A DNA stretch of 64,000 bases, from the NCBI RefSeq assembly GCF_000565285.1, contig NZ_APVL01000009.1:1-64000 (forward strand), given 5' to 3'. Every line of letters starts with the position of its first letter. The stretch's first letter is position 1. Of this stretch, positions 45,664 to 54,605 are shown piece by piece. The DNA comes from Cytobacillus firmus DS1 (GTDB lineage Bacteria > Bacillota > Bacilli > Bacillales > Cytobacillaceae). The notes under the pieces are model-generated. The model was not told where the DNA came from and did not search any database. It saw nothing but the letters and a program-made list of their open reading frames with translations. The translations under genes were made by a program, and so were the position numbers.

Positions 45664-46544
45664 GGGTATCTTTTACATTTTTCATCATCAGCATAAGAAT
45701 GGGCGTTTTGATAATTATAAAAAGCTGCAAGAGAGACTAATTGAAGTCTTTCTTCAAAAATATTGCGGATTGTTCTGACCAGCGGCTGGTCAAAATCATC
45801 TGAATAGAGATAAATAGCTGAAGGTGCGATTGAGAGCAGCGGCGCAATCGTAACAGAATCCACATATACAGGATGATTGGATAATAGCTTGCGGTCAATC
45901 ATTCTTAAGAGCTCTCCGCGCTTAATTTCACACAATTGCTCGTCATAAAAATAAACACCTTCATCCATGAGGACATGGATCGTATTAATTTTTGGCTGCC
46001 TGCCTGACAGAAAATCTCTCAATGTATGAATGAACATCTGATATTCCTGTTCCATTTTGTACTCATCGATGGAAACTTCAACGTACTTTGTCATTTCATT
46101 CATAAGCGGGCGCATCCGAAATTTTACGAATGAATCAAAAGAAAAGGAAATGTTATCTTGAAACAACTGATCAATTGCACTTTTTAAGCTTTCTTTTACA
46201 TCAAGGCCACTGACAAACGCAGCAAGATCCTCACGGTTTCCTTCCAGGATAGAGTGAATAATTTCAAGAATTTGCTGCTGCTCACCTTCGTCCTCATAAT
46301 AATAATGCTCCATCAGTATCCGTTTAAACCAATCATCCTGCTTCTGGTTCACGATAAATTGAAAAAATGCCGTCTTAACAGTATTCAGGATATTGCCGCT
46401 ATTTTCAACAGAAACTCTGACTATATGTTGATCTTCAAAATGAAGAATATTATTATCACAGTGACTAAAAGACTGCAGCTGTTCATAAAGATGCTCATAA
46501 AAATTCCTCGCATCCGTGCTGCTCTGGAAAATGATTTCGATCAA
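45660..46544 (-). CDS. ytxC: Sporulation-associated protein YtxC
   Basis: A TTG start at 46544, with AAAGGGGGG 6-7 bases upstream, gives 294 residues beginning LIEIIFQSSTDARNFYEH. The family (YtxC-like) occurs in spore formers; function is not defined. No membrane helices or catalytic motifs are evident. The middle is acidic and helix-rich, and the C-terminal part contains a conserved-looking VDSVTIAPLLSIAPSAIYLY segment. Position between thrS and dnaI matches B. subtilis. Confidence 0.85.
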   Translation of the reverse strand: MIEIIFQSSTDARNFYEHLYEQLQSFSHCDNNILHFEDQHIVRVSVENSGNILNTVKTAFFQFIVNQKQDDWFKRILMEHYYYEDEGEQQQILEIIHSILEGNREDLAAFVSGLDVKESLKSAIDQLFQDNISFSFDSFVKFRMRPLMNEMTKYVEVSIDEYKMEQEYQMFIHTLRDFLSGRQPKINTIHVLMDEGVYFYDEQLCEIKRGELLRMIDRKLLSNHPVYVDSVTIAPLLSIAPSAIYLYSDDFDQPLVRTIRNIFEERLQLVSLAAFYNYQNAHSYADDEKCKRYP

Positions 46545-46644
46545 CCAAATCCCCCCTTTATACAAATCTCTGTTCTATGTATATGGCGGACTTGGCCAAG
46601 TTAGAAGCGTGATTAGCCTTTTAGTGTATTAAACTATTCTAAAT

Positions 46645-46682
46645 TTAATAATAAAAGCTGCCGGACACTGATCGGCAGCTTT
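46645..46682 (-). terminator. Terminator of dnaB-dnaI
   Basis: AAAGCTGCCG and CGGCAGCTTT pair perfectly on the minus strand with a T-rich tail, 5 bases past the dnaI stop. Confidence 0.9.
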
Positions 46683-46686
46683 CAGA

Positions 46687-47616
46687 TTATACTCTTCTGT
46701 TCGGTCCTTCCACCAGCACCGGTTCAGCAAGGTATTTAATGCGTTCCATGATTCTTCTTGCCTTCATTTTCTCTTCCTCGCCGCGCTGGCTGTAGGAGAG
46801 ATGATGTTCAAGGCCCTGGAGGTCAAAATTGGAAGTGAAGAAGGTTGGGAGGCTTTCCTGCATGCGAAACTGCAGAATCGGCCCTAAAATCTCATCCCTT
46901 GTCCAGCTGGACATGGTTTCTGCACCAATGTCATCAAACATTAGAACAGGTGCTTTTTTAATGGTTTCCATCTTGCTGTTCAGAGTCTGATCACCAATTG
47001 AATTTTTCAATTCCCTGAATAATTCTGGAACATAGACAATCATGGAGGATACTTTCCGGCTTGCAAGCTTATTGGCAATAGCACCAAGCAAATAAGATTT
47101 GCCTACACCGAATTTCCCATAAAAATAGATCCCTTTTTGCTTGGACCCCGGCTGGTAGTCCATTACAAAAGATGCCGCCTTATCCACAGCCTCAATGCGG
47201 TCGTCATCATCATATATCGAATCAAAAGTGGCATGAAGGATATCAGACGGCACATATAAACTCTGGATTAGTTTTTCATTTCTACGCTTTTCATCGTGCA
47301 TGATCTTGCGCGGGCACTTATCATACTTCAGATCGATTGATCTTCTTTGAATCACCAGTTCCGGATGATAGCCCTGCATAAAATTCACACAGCCCTCCAA
47401 GCTCGGACATTTATTACACTCCTTGCTCTGCTGTGTATACTCAAAGAGCTTGCTAAGGCTCTTTTCAACCATCTCAGATGTCAATTCATCCCGATGAGTT
47501 TGGATAAAAGCCTTCACTTCAGGGTGATTAAGCGTTTGGTTCCTCATCATTTCATATCTTTTTTGAAAACCTTCATTGCCTGCAAGGCGCCTTAATGTTT
47601 CGTTAATTTTTTCCAT
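46687..47616 (-). CDS. dnaI: Primosomal protein DnaI (helicase loader)
   Basis: AAA+ ATPase that loads the replicative helicase DnaC in Bacillus. The ATG at 47616 overlaps the dnaB stop by one base; an adjacent TTG is an alternative. The 309 residues have an N-terminal helicase-binding domain with a zinc-type CNKCPSLEGC motif and the C-terminal AAA+ domain with Walker A YGKFGVGKSYLLG, Walker B VLMFDDIGAE and a sensor region LPTFFTSNFD, ending RRIMERIKYLAEP. Confidence 0.95.
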   Translation of the reverse strand: MEKINETLRRLAGNEGFQKRYEMMRNQTLNHPEVKAFIQTHRDELTSEMVEKSLSKLFEYTQQSKECNKCPSLEGCVNFMQGYHPELVIQRRSIDLKYDKCPRKIMHDEKRRNEKLIQSLYVPSDILHATFDSIYDDDDRIEAVDKAASFVMDYQPGSKQKGIYFYGKFGVGKSYLLGAIANKLASRKVSSMIVYVPELFRELKNSIGDQTLNSKMETIKKAPVLMFDDIGAETMSSWTRDEILGPILQFRMQESLPTFFTSNFDLQGLEHHLSYSQRGEEEKMKARRIMERIKYLAEPVLVEGPNRRV

Positions 47617-49046
47617 CAATCAGTCACCTCCTGTGATCGCAGTTTTTTTAATTTTTCTTTAAGTTCCCTTTTTTTCAATTCCCGTTCATATTGTTCCTTT
47701 TCGCTGTTTTGCTGCTGGGCTTGTTCCTTCTTGGCGGCTTTGCTGCTATTTTCATCAAACCAGTCCGGAAGCATCTCTGTCCTGATCGGCTTCTTTTTGT
47801 TCCCCGCTGGGCCTGCTGTTTTCTTTCCTTCTGCCCAATCAAGGTATTGGCGATGTTCTTTTTTAGCTAATTCAATAGCTTCCTGGGGTGTTTTAATCTT
47901 CTTTCTTGCCCAGTGGCCTGCTATTTTTTCTACGTACCCTTTGGTCAGCTTCATATCTGTTTTGAGCATAACATATTGAATCAGCACATTAATTACCCCG
48001 GGTAAAAGCTTTTGCTGGAACATGACATCTTCTATAATCTGCAGATCGCCTTTCGAAGGTTCCGCTCCTCCGGATATATCTTTTAAAAGCTGCCTTGGTG
48101 AGGTAATTTCCAAATAACGGATCAATTCTTCTTCCTGTGTTTCAGGCTGTTTTTTTTGAGATTGATGGCTGGCAGGCTGAACCCTGTCAATCAGGGATGG
48201 CAGCATATCGTGGTTTTGGAATTGATACCAGTCACGTGCCGATTTTCTTAATTCATCAATGTTTATCTCATTATCTTCATTCACGGCGCTGATGACAATA
48301 TTTTTCATCTGGATAGGGTCGATTCCATATAAAAAGGCAAGATTGCTAATGGATTCCTTTACTTTAACTGTAAGGGCTTTTTTTGGTACAAGCGATTCAT
48401 TCAGCCCTGCCTGAAGCAATTCAAAATTAAAATCTTCATTTCCGATTTGAATGCCTTCCTGCTCCCGTCTTCCAATATACCCTTCCCCATCCGCTTCATT
48501 CATCAGCTGCATCACTTCATCATCAAACGAACCAGGGTGCCCGGATTGAAATACATCCTGGAAAGCCTTCGTTACTTCCTCATACCCCATGGCCGGCTGC
48601 ACCTTCTGATCTGAGAAGAATCGCTTTAGCCTCATGAATTGATTCTTGCCCAATTTCTTATAAAGATAGATATTGAGCATGCCGTCAAGGAAGAATTGTT
48701 CAGGTGTCAGCGGTGGAAGCAGTTCGTAAATAAATGACCTTGTCTCTTCTTCTTTGTTAACATATACCTTTAAAAGTCCTATCCCTTCAAGCTTGAGGCG
48801 GGCTTCATAAATATCCTTAAGCCCCATCCCCATGAAATTCATTAAACTATGGTGTGAATTTGAAGATGACCATAGCCGATTTTCTTCAAGCTCTGCCCAT
48901 AAAGTCATATACAAACTGAAGCACATAGAGCCAATGAGCGGCTGGTATAACAGTGTCAGCACTTTCCGGTCATAATCATGCAAAAGCCCGCTGGCTGCTA
49001 CTGTATATCGATCAATGGGGAGCATCTCCTGCCAATGCTGGGCCAT
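47616..49046 (-). CDS. dnaB: Replication initiation and membrane attachment protein DnaB
   Basis: Firmicute DnaB (not the helicase): co-loader for the helicase with DnaD and DnaI at oriC and at restart sites. ATG at 49046 behind AAAGGTG gives 476 residues. The N-terminal winged-helix (DDBH1) region and C-terminal DDBH2 domain (about 320-400, ending AGHWARKKIKTPQEAIELAKKEHRQYLDW) are recognisable. The C terminus is highly charged. Overlaps dnaI, the conserved pair. Confidence 0.94.
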   Translation of the reverse strand: MAQHWQEMLPIDRYTVAASGLLHDYDRKVLTLLYQPLIGSMCFSLYMTLWAELEENRLWSSSNSHHSLMNFMGMGLKDIYEARLKLEGIGLLKVYVNKEEETRSFIYELLPPLTPEQFFLDGMLNIYLYKKLGKNQFMRLKRFFSDQKVQPAMGYEEVTKAFQDVFQSGHPGSFDDEVMQLMNEADGEGYIGRREQEGIQIGNEDFNFELLQAGLNESLVPKKALTVKVKESISNLAFLYGIDPIQMKNIVISAVNEDNEINIDELRKSARDWYQFQNHDMLPSLIDRVQPASHQSQKKQPETQEEELIRYLEITSPRQLLKDISGGAEPSKGDLQIIEDVMFQQKLLPGVINVLIQYVMLKTDMKLTKGYVEKIAGHWARKKIKTPQEAIELAKKEHRQYLDWAEGKKTAGPAGNKKKPIRTEMLPDWFDENSSKAAKKEQAQQQNSEKEQYERELKKRELKEKLKKLRSQEVTD

Positions 49047-49184
49047 GGTGTTCACCTTTTTCTATTAAAATTTTTATTAGACTGTTCATCAAAAGCATAT
49101 CCCGCAAAAAAAAGAGCCAAAGAAAACCCTTCAGCCCATCAGCCTATTTCATCAAAAACCAGCGCCGCGGCAAAACTGACCTGA

Positions 49185-49646
49185 TTATGACTGTTCTTTT
49201 TTAATTAGTTCCTTGAGTTCTTCAATAAACACATTAATATCTTTAAATTGCCTGTATACTGATGCGAAACGTACATATGCGACCTCGTCCACATTTGCGA
49301 GCCTGTCCATGACCATTTCGCCAATTTCATCGCTTTTTATTTCAGAGACACCATTGCTGCGGAGTTCTTTCTCCACTTCAAAAGTAATGTCCTCCAGGTC
49401 TTTAAGGGCTACCGGTCTCTTTTCACATGCTTTAATAAGGCCTCTCAGTATTTTTTCCCGGCTGAATTCCTCTCTGGTGCCTTCTTTTTTCACAACGATT
49501 AGTGGAATTTCTTCCACTTTCTCAAAAGTCGTAAACCGGTATCCGCATTTCTCGCATTCCCTTCTGCGGCGGATGGATCGGCTGTCATCCACAGGACGGG
49601 AATCGAGCACACGGGTATTATTGTTTTGGCATGAAGGGCATCTCAT
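49185..49646 (-). CDS. nrdR: Transcriptional repressor NrdR
   Basis: 153-residue repressor of ribonucleotide reductase genes. An N-terminal zinc ribbon ([15 protein letters not shown]... CEKCGYRF, four cysteines in the first 35 residues) is followed by an ATP-cone domain (about 49-139, [20 protein letters not shown]). Position upstream of dnaB matches B. subtilis (ytcG). Confidence 0.96.
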   Translation of the reverse strand: MRCPSCQNNNTRVLDSRPVDDSRSIRRRRECEKCGYRFTTFEKVEEIPLIVVKKEGTREEFSREKILRGLIKACEKRPVALKDLEDITFEVEKELRSNGVSEIKSDEIGEMVMDRLANVDEVAYVRFASVYRQFKDINVFIEELKELIKKEQS

Positions 49647-49748
49647 ACAATCAGCTCCGAATTTTTTTATAAGTTGGCTTTAGACTAATTACCGAATATT
49701 ATTTGATACTCTTATCTTATAAAAAAGGAGTTGACAGTACAAGTACAA

Positions 49749-50153
49749 CTATTTATCTGCGTTTCTTGCAGAACCGAGAAAATCATGCCGTTTATTTAAT
49801 TTTTCATATATCGAAAGAACTTCTCTCTTAAGAAGTGGATGCACACCTGCCGGTGAGGACTGCTCAGTTGAAATATTGATATCTACAGCCGTTTCAAAAG
49901 GCTTGACAGTCACGACTGTCACAATGGCAAAACAGGATTTGTCTTTTTTAAGTTCGGCTGCAATCTCGCCGTGTTCTTTGGAAATACTGAGAATGTTCAC
50001 ATTATGGTCTGCTTTGAATAACTCTTCAATCGTCTGCATCATTTGTGCTGTATTGGTTCTATAGTATCTTGTAGTGAGCTCAGGATCAGAGTGGTTTTCG
50101 TTTGTTTCACACTGCTTTTTATAGCGGCTGACAAGCTGCCTGAAAATTGACAT
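49749..50153 (-). CDS. Conserved-looking small cytosolic protein of unknown function
   Basis: The ATG at 50153, preceded by GGAGGAAAGAG, gives 134 residues beginning MSIFRQLVSRYKKQCETNEN; the open frame continues upstream but is not credible. The N-terminal third is basic and helical; the rest alternates strands and helices (ILSISKEHGEIAAELKKD, CFAIVTVVTVKPFETAVDIN). No signal peptide, membrane helix or catalytic motif. It sits between speD and nrdR. I do not recognise it with certainty. Confidence 0.75.
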   Translation of the reverse strand: MSIFRQLVSRYKKQCETNENHSDPELTTRYYRTNTAQMMQTIEELFKADHNVNILSISKEHGEIAAELKKDKSCFAIVTVVTVKPFETAVDINISTEQSSPAGVHPLLKREVLSIYEKLNKRHDFLGSARNADK

Positions 50154-50231
50154 TCTCTTTCCTCCGTATATTATTTGTAACCTTATTGTACTATTTTTTA
50201 TGAAGATACTAAAGGCAATGGTTTTCAGGCA

Positions 50232-50262
50232 AAATAAAAAGAGGTGTATTAAATACACCTCT
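50232..50262 (-). terminator. Terminator of speD
   Basis: AGAGGTGTATT and AATACACCTCT pair perfectly, followed by five T on the minus strand. Confidence 0.9.
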
Positions 50263-50285
50263 GGATTGCCTAAGATCATTCTGTA

Positions 50286-50660
50286 TTAAAGTACTTGAGC
50301 TTGTTTAACTTGAACTGGACCCATACCGCGAGGAATTTCGATATTCTCACGCGTTTGAGCTCCTAACGCTTCTGCAATAAAGTCTGCAGCGATGTTAGGG
50401 TCAAGATCTCCACACGTATACACATCAATGCTGGCATAGCCATGCTCCGGGAAGCTGTGAATAGTTAAATGAGATTCAGAGATGATAACCACTCCGCTTA
50501 CACCCTGTGGCGCAAACTTATGAAATGCAACCTCGCGAATTTCTGCACCAGATTTTAATGCAGCATTTACGAATGTCTGCTCAATATAATCCATATCATT
50601 TAACTTTTCAAAATCGCATCCCCAAAGTTCTGAGATTACGTGACGACCCATAGTTTCCAT
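50286..50660 (-). CDS. speD: S-adenosylmethionine decarboxylase proenzyme
   Basis: Makes decarboxylated SAM for spermidine synthesis; self-cleaves to create a pyruvoyl group. With ATG at 50660 the protein has 124 residues and the processing serine in ISES-HLTIH is Ser63, with His68 and Cys83 (YTCG) in the canonical positions. A TTG two codons upstream is a possible alternative. The class is the short bacterial type (1B). It has its own promoter and an extended, folded leader; gapB is separated from it by a terminator. Confidence 0.95.
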   Translation of the reverse strand: METMGRHVISELWGCDFEKLNDMDYIEQTFVNAALKSGAEIREVAFHKFAPQGVSGVVIISESHLTIHSFPEHGYASIDVYTCGDLDPNIAADFIAEALGAQTRENIEIPRGMGPVQVKQAQVL

Positions 50661-50667
50661 ATTCAAA

Positions 50668-50813
50668 TTTCCCCCTTTAAACTTTTAAGCTATTAATTAA
50701 TGAAATTCCAGATTTATACTGGTCTATAACTACCACGGGGGAAAGTTAGTCCAGAGAGGTCCTAACCCTTTAAGTAGCTACCATACCAAAACCTCGGAGA
50801 AGTTCACGAGGAT
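50668..50813 (-). promoter_or_regulatory. Structured 5-prime leader of speD
   Basis: About 150 bases of leader. In transcript order it contains CCTCG/CGAGG around a 10-base loop, then a long arm with TGGT/ACCA, GTAGCTAC paired to GTAGTTAT (two G-U pairs) and inside it GTTAG/CTAAC with an inner CC/GG. No U run or terminator lies between it and speD, so any control would be at translation or stability. No Rfam family assigned by me. Confidence 0.5.
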
Positions 50814-50814
50814 T

Positions 50815-50843
50815 AGTATACTTTGTTTAATTTCTTTTTGCAA
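50815..50843 (-). promoter_or_regulatory. Sigma-A promoter of speD
   Basis: TTGCAA and TATACT separated by exactly 17 bases on the minus strand, about 155 bases before the speD start. Confidence 0.75.
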
Positions 50844-50910
50844 CACATTGTTTTACATTTTTTTCGGCAAAATTTCTGAAGACTTTTCCTTCTCGGGATT
50901 TAATTTTGTC

Positions 50911-50943
50911 CAAAAAAAGGAGCCTGCCGGGGAATGGCAGGCT
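50911..50943 (-). terminator. Terminator of gapB
   Basis: AGCCTGCC and GGCAGGCT pair on the minus strand, followed by CC and seven T. Confidence 0.88.
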
Positions 50944-50983
50944 TTAAGGGTATGGGTAGTTTTATATTAAAAGAGATTGGCAA

Positions 50984-52015
50984 TTATCCAACTTTTACGG
51001 CAGTTGCCTGAAAAAGTTCCTGTGCAACATATTTGGTCAAGTCTACTACACGGCAGGAATAGCCCCACTCATTATCGTACCACGCAAGGACTTTCACTTT
51101 GCTGGTGCCGATTACCATGGTAGATAATCCATCAATGATGGCAGAGTGTTCATTTGTGTTGAAATCGATCGACACCAATGGTTCGTCAGTAATATCCAGG
51201 ATACCATGAAGAGATCCTTGTGAAGCTGCTGCAAATGCCGCATTCACTTCTTCAATTGTAACGTCGCGCTTTAAGTCTACCACAAGGTCAACTAAGGAAA
51301 CGTTGGGAGTTGGCACACGCAGTGCCATTCCATGCAATTTGCCCTTTAAATGAGGCAATACCAGCGACAAAGCTTTAGCGGCACCAGTGGAAGTCGGGAT
51401 GATCGACTGTCCGCAAGCACGTGCACGACGTAAATCCTTATGCGGGTTATCAATATTTTTTTGATCGTTTGTATATGCATGAACTGTTGTCATAAGTCCG
51501 TTTTCAATGCCAAATTGTTCATCAAGGACTTTTGCTACAGGTGCAAGGCAGTTTGTCGTACAGGACGCATTTGAAATAATATCATGTTCTTCAATTTTTA
51601 ATGCGCTTTCATTTACGCCCATAACAATAGTCACATCTTCATTTTTTCCAGGAGCAGTAAGTATGACCTTTTTAGCTCCAGCATTGAGGTGAAGAGCCGC
51701 TTTATCACGGGAATTAAACTTTCCTGTAGCTTCAATAACGATATCAATGTTCATTTCTTTCCAGGGAAGTTCTTCAGGATTCCGGCTGCTGACAAGTTGA
51801 ACCCTTTTACCGTTCACAACAATAGCATTGTCTTCCGGAACAACGCTTCCTTCGAATGATCCATGGTTGGTATCATATTTAATTAAGTGTGCCAAAGTTT
51901 CAGCCGGATAGCTAGCATTTATGGCAGCCACTTCAAGATTTTCATCAAGGATGGCTTTTCTAAAAACCATACGTCCAATTCTTCCAAAACCATTAATCGC
52001 TATTTTCGCCTTCAT
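50984..52015 (-). CDS. gapB: Glyceraldehyde-3-phosphate dehydrogenase, gluconeogenic (GapB type)
   Basis: 343 residues with the NAD(P)-binding fold (AINGFGRIGRMVFRKA), catalytic Cys152 in SNASCTTNCLAPV, the His of the active site in TVHAYT, and WYDNEWGYSCRVVDL near the end. Assignment to the NADPH-preferring gluconeogenic GapB rather than GapA rests on the speD-nrdR-coaE neighbourhood, identical to B. subtilis, and on sequence flavour (INASYPAETLAHLIKYDT). B. subtilis gapB is repressed by CcpN; no site assigned here. Confidence 0.93.
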   Translation of the reverse strand: MKAKIAINGFGRIGRMVFRKAILDENLEVAAINASYPAETLAHLIKYDTNHGSFEGSVVPEDNAIVVNGKRVQLVSSRNPEELPWKEMNIDIVIEATGKFNSRDKAALHLNAGAKKVILTAPGKNEDVTIVMGVNESALKIEEHDIISNASCTTNCLAPVAKVLDEQFGIENGLMTTVHAYTNDQKNIDNPHKDLRRARACGQSIIPTSTGAAKALSLVLPHLKGKLHGMALRVPTPNVSLVDLVVDLKRDVTIEEVNAAFAAASQGSLHGILDITDEPLVSIDFNTNEHSAIIDGLSTMVIGTSKVKVLAWYDNEWGYSCRVVDLTKYVAQELFQATAVKVG

Positions 52016-52069
52016 GTTACGGCCCCTTCCGCATTAGTGTTATACTTTTTATTCCCTTAAGATGTAATT

Positions 52070-52100
52070 AGTATAACATATTAAGAATCATTTGTGATAA
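52070..52100 (-). promoter_or_regulatory. Possible extended -10 promoter of gapB
   Basis: TGTTATACT, a TG-extended -10 box, about 55 bases before the gapB start; the -35 region is poor. About 160 bases further upstream hold nothing else that I can interpret. Confidence 0.4.
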
Positions 52101-52236
52101 ATAAAATGCGGATTTTTTAATGTTCAACAATTCAGAAATATCAGCCCATGCTTTTTCTCATTTTAATAAGGTAATGGTCTAACTTACAGACGTATGTTGA
52201 TTATTTTTGTCATACTAATTGGGTTTTAGGCATATC

Positions 52237-52261
52237 AAAAAAAGAGCCTATCACAGGCTCC
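52237..52261 (-). terminator. Terminator of coaE
   Basis: GAGCCT and AGGCTC with a 5-base loop and seven T after, on the minus strand, immediately past the coaE stop. Confidence 0.88.
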
Positions 52262-52861
52262 TCAGACAGCATTCCATTTTTTAAAAATCCCCCATAGTTG
52301 TTTTTCTGTTTCTTTAATTGTGCCATTATTATCGATTACAGCATCGGCCAATGCCTTCTTATCTCTTAAAGGCATCTGGGATTGAATTCTTGCCATTGCT
52401 TCTTTCTCGGACAGCTGATTTCTTTGCATCAGCCTTTGGAGCTGTATATCTTCATCTGCATATACTAATAATGTTTTGTCGCACATGTATTGTAATTTAC
52501 TTTCAAATAAAAGCGGGATATCAAGAATAATCAGCTGTTCATTACGGCTGATAGCTTGTTCCTTTTTGGCTGTCATTCTTTTGCGGACGGCAGGATGTAC
52601 AATGCTATTTAAGGTATTCCGCTCTGTTTCATCATGAAAAATAATGGATCCCAGTTCTGCACGATCAATTGAACCGTCACTGAGGAGAATCCTTTCCCCA
52701 AAATGACGGACAATTTCCTGATAAGCTTCCTCTCCTTTTTCAACAGCTAACCTGGCTTCTATATCCGCGTCTATTACAGTATACCCTTTTTCGATTAGGA
52801 GAGATGAAACAGTGCTTTTCCCGCTTGCAATCCCGCCTGTCAAACCTACAGTCAGTGACAT
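52262..52861 (-). CDS. coaE: Dephospho-CoA kinase
   Basis: Last step of coenzyme A synthesis, phosphorylating the ribose 3-prime hydroxyl. 199 residues with P-loop GLTGGIASGKSTVS (7-20), DADIEARL substrate motif, LDIPLLFES and the lid region. Ribosome binding site AAAGGA. It follows ytaF (25 bases), as in B. subtilis. Confidence 0.95.
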   Translation of the reverse strand: MSLTVGLTGGIASGKSTVSSLLIEKGYTVIDADIEARLAVEKGEEAYQEIVRHFGERILLSDGSIDRAELGSIIFHDETERNTLNSIVHPAVRKRMTAKKEQAISRNEQLIILDIPLLFESKLQYMCDKTLLVYADEDIQLQRLMQRNQLSEKEAMARIQSQMPLRDKKALADAVIDNNGTIKETEKQLWGIFKKWNAV

Positions 52862-52886
52862 AGTGGAGTTCCTTTCATATAAAATG

Positions 52887-53522
52887 CTAGATTTTTAATA
52901 TCCCGATTACGATTAATATAATCCCAGGGATGAATGAGAACTTATGGACCCATCCGCTTTTGGAGAAGAGGGATCCTACCTGCATTCCCATAAATACAAA
53001 CAGAGAACTCATAACGGCGACTGTCATTGCCAGGTAAAAAGGCGAGTACCCAAGCATGGCTGCACCGATTCCAGCTCCGAAAGCATCAAGCGATAAAGCG
53101 AGCCCAAGCATAAGTGCTTCAATTCCTGTGATGGTTCCGGATTTATCAAAATCAGCGGACATCGGCTTTTTCAGGATATTAATGACAAGCCCAAGAGATT
53201 TGATCTCCAGGTTTACAATCGTTTTTTCATGCGGCAGAACATCCTTAACCTTCTCCGGCCTGAAAAATTGATAAAGAACCCAGGCACCAAGAAAAATCAG
53301 AATGATTCCCCCTAAACTTTCAGCTAAAGCCGGAGATAAAAAGGCTTCTATAAAATGGCCAATTGTCATGGCAGCCATTAATGTTATAGCTGAACAGCAG
53401 GCGATAATACTGATCGATTTAAATGGTATTCTCATTTTCCTTAAGCCATAAGTTAAACCGACACTGAAACTGTCAAGACTGACAGCAAAAGCAAGTATCA
53501 AAAGTGAGAATATATGCGCCAT
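52887..53522 (-). CDS. ytaF: Sporulation membrane protein YtaF (MntP-like)
   Basis: The ATG at 53522, after GGGAGGAG, gives 211 residues with six predicted membrane helices in two inverted halves. Each half contains the MntP-type motif: LAFAVSLDSFSVGLTYGL and LGLALSLDAFGAGIGAAMLG, with acidic residues in the membrane suited to divalent cation transport. A role in manganese export is inferred from the family; B. subtilis YtaF is sporulation-associated. Neighbours mutM and coaE. Confidence 0.9.
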   Translation of the reverse strand: MAHIFSLLILAFAVSLDSFSVGLTYGLRKMRIPFKSISIIACCSAITLMAAMTIGHFIEAFLSPALAESLGGIILIFLGAWVLYQFFRPEKVKDVLPHEKTIVNLEIKSLGLVINILKKPMSADFDKSGTITGIEALMLGLALSLDAFGAGIGAAMLGYSPFYLAMTVAVMSSLFVFMGMQVGSLFSKSGWVHKFSFIPGIILIVIGILKI

Positions 53523-53616
53523 AGAATAGAGCTCCTCCCTGTCAATCGCTACGATAGTATATGGAAGAAGCCCATCCAATGTTATTCGAAACGAATTTCA
53601 GCTCTATTCCGGATTA

Positions 53617-54444
53617 TTATTTTCTCTGGCAAGCCGGACAGTATACTGTACCCCTGCCTCCAGTTACGATCCGCTCAAGTGTGCTTCCGCAGACTTTGCA
53701 ATCTTCCCCTTTTCGCCCATAAACAAAAAGCTCAAGCTGGAACATGCCAATTTGCCCCTGGGAATTAACATAGGAGCGAATAGTGCTCCCTCCTTTATCT
53801 ACCGCTTCTCTCAGGGTATCTGCAATTTCTTTGTGAAGTGTTTCCAATTCGCTTTTTGTTAAAGTATTCGCCGCTCTTTCAGGGTGAATTCGTGAACGGA
53901 ATAATGCTTCATCGACATAAATATTGCCAAGCCCTACGATCGTTTTCTGATCAAGAAGTGCAGTTTTGATATTGCGGGTGGTACGGGAAAGTCTCGCAGC
54001 AAGGTCGTCTGCCGTAAACTCTTCTGCAAATGGTTCCGGTCCAAGGTGTGCCAGCGGAAGAGTCTTAAATTCTTCGCCCTTTGCATATAGGTGCATCGTT
54101 CCAAATTTACGGACATCCTTATATCTGAGCTCTGTGCCATCTGTAAAATGAAAAATCACATGTGTATGTTTTTCAACAGGTTCCTCTTTTGAAAAAAGGC
54201 CGTATCTGCCCTCCATTCTCAGGTGGGACACTAGGGCATACTCATTGGTGTAGAGGATTAGGAATTTCCCTCGCCTTCCAATGTCCTGAAAGGTTTGACC
54301 TGCTAAAGCATCCTTGAATTGGGCAAGCTCTTCCGGATGCTTAACCATTTTGGACCAGAAAACCGAAACATGTGCAATGGTTTTGCCGATCACCAATTCC
54401 TGCAATGTTCTTCTGACCGTTTCAACTTCAGGAAGTTCCGGCAT
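53617..54444 (-). CDS. mutM: Formamidopyrimidine-DNA glycosylase
   Basis: Removes 8-oxoguanine and formamidopyrimidines and nicks the abasic site. 275 residues beginning PELPEVETVRR (Pro as the catalytic nucleophile after Met removal), the helix-two-turn-helix region GLGNIYVDEALFRSRIHPER and a C-terminal zinc finger with CKVCG and CPACQ. It follows polA by about 160 bases in the conserved repair cluster. Confidence 0.96.
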   Translation of the reverse strand: MPELPEVETVRRTLQELVIGKTIAHVSVFWSKMVKHPEELAQFKDALAGQTFQDIGRRGKFLILYTNEYALVSHLRMEGRYGLFSKEEPVEKHTHVIFHFTDGTELRYKDVRKFGTMHLYAKGEEFKTLPLAHLGPEPFAEEFTADDLAARLSRTTRNIKTALLDQKTIVGLGNIYVDEALFRSRIHPERAANTLTKSELETLHKEIADTLREAVDKGGSTIRSYVNSQGQIGMFQLELFVYGRKGEDCKVCGSTLERIVTGGRGTVYCPACQRK

Positions 54445-54605
54445 GGTTATCCCCCCTTTGTAAATCAGTTAAAAATGCTTTGAACTTTGTTTTATGATAT
54501 ATTTTGAATCCTGTATGCCGGGGTCTTAATAGCACTTAGCATTTCACAAGAAGAAAATCATTATAGGTGAATTACTTGCAAAGTACATTGGCTCAAGATC
54601 AACTT

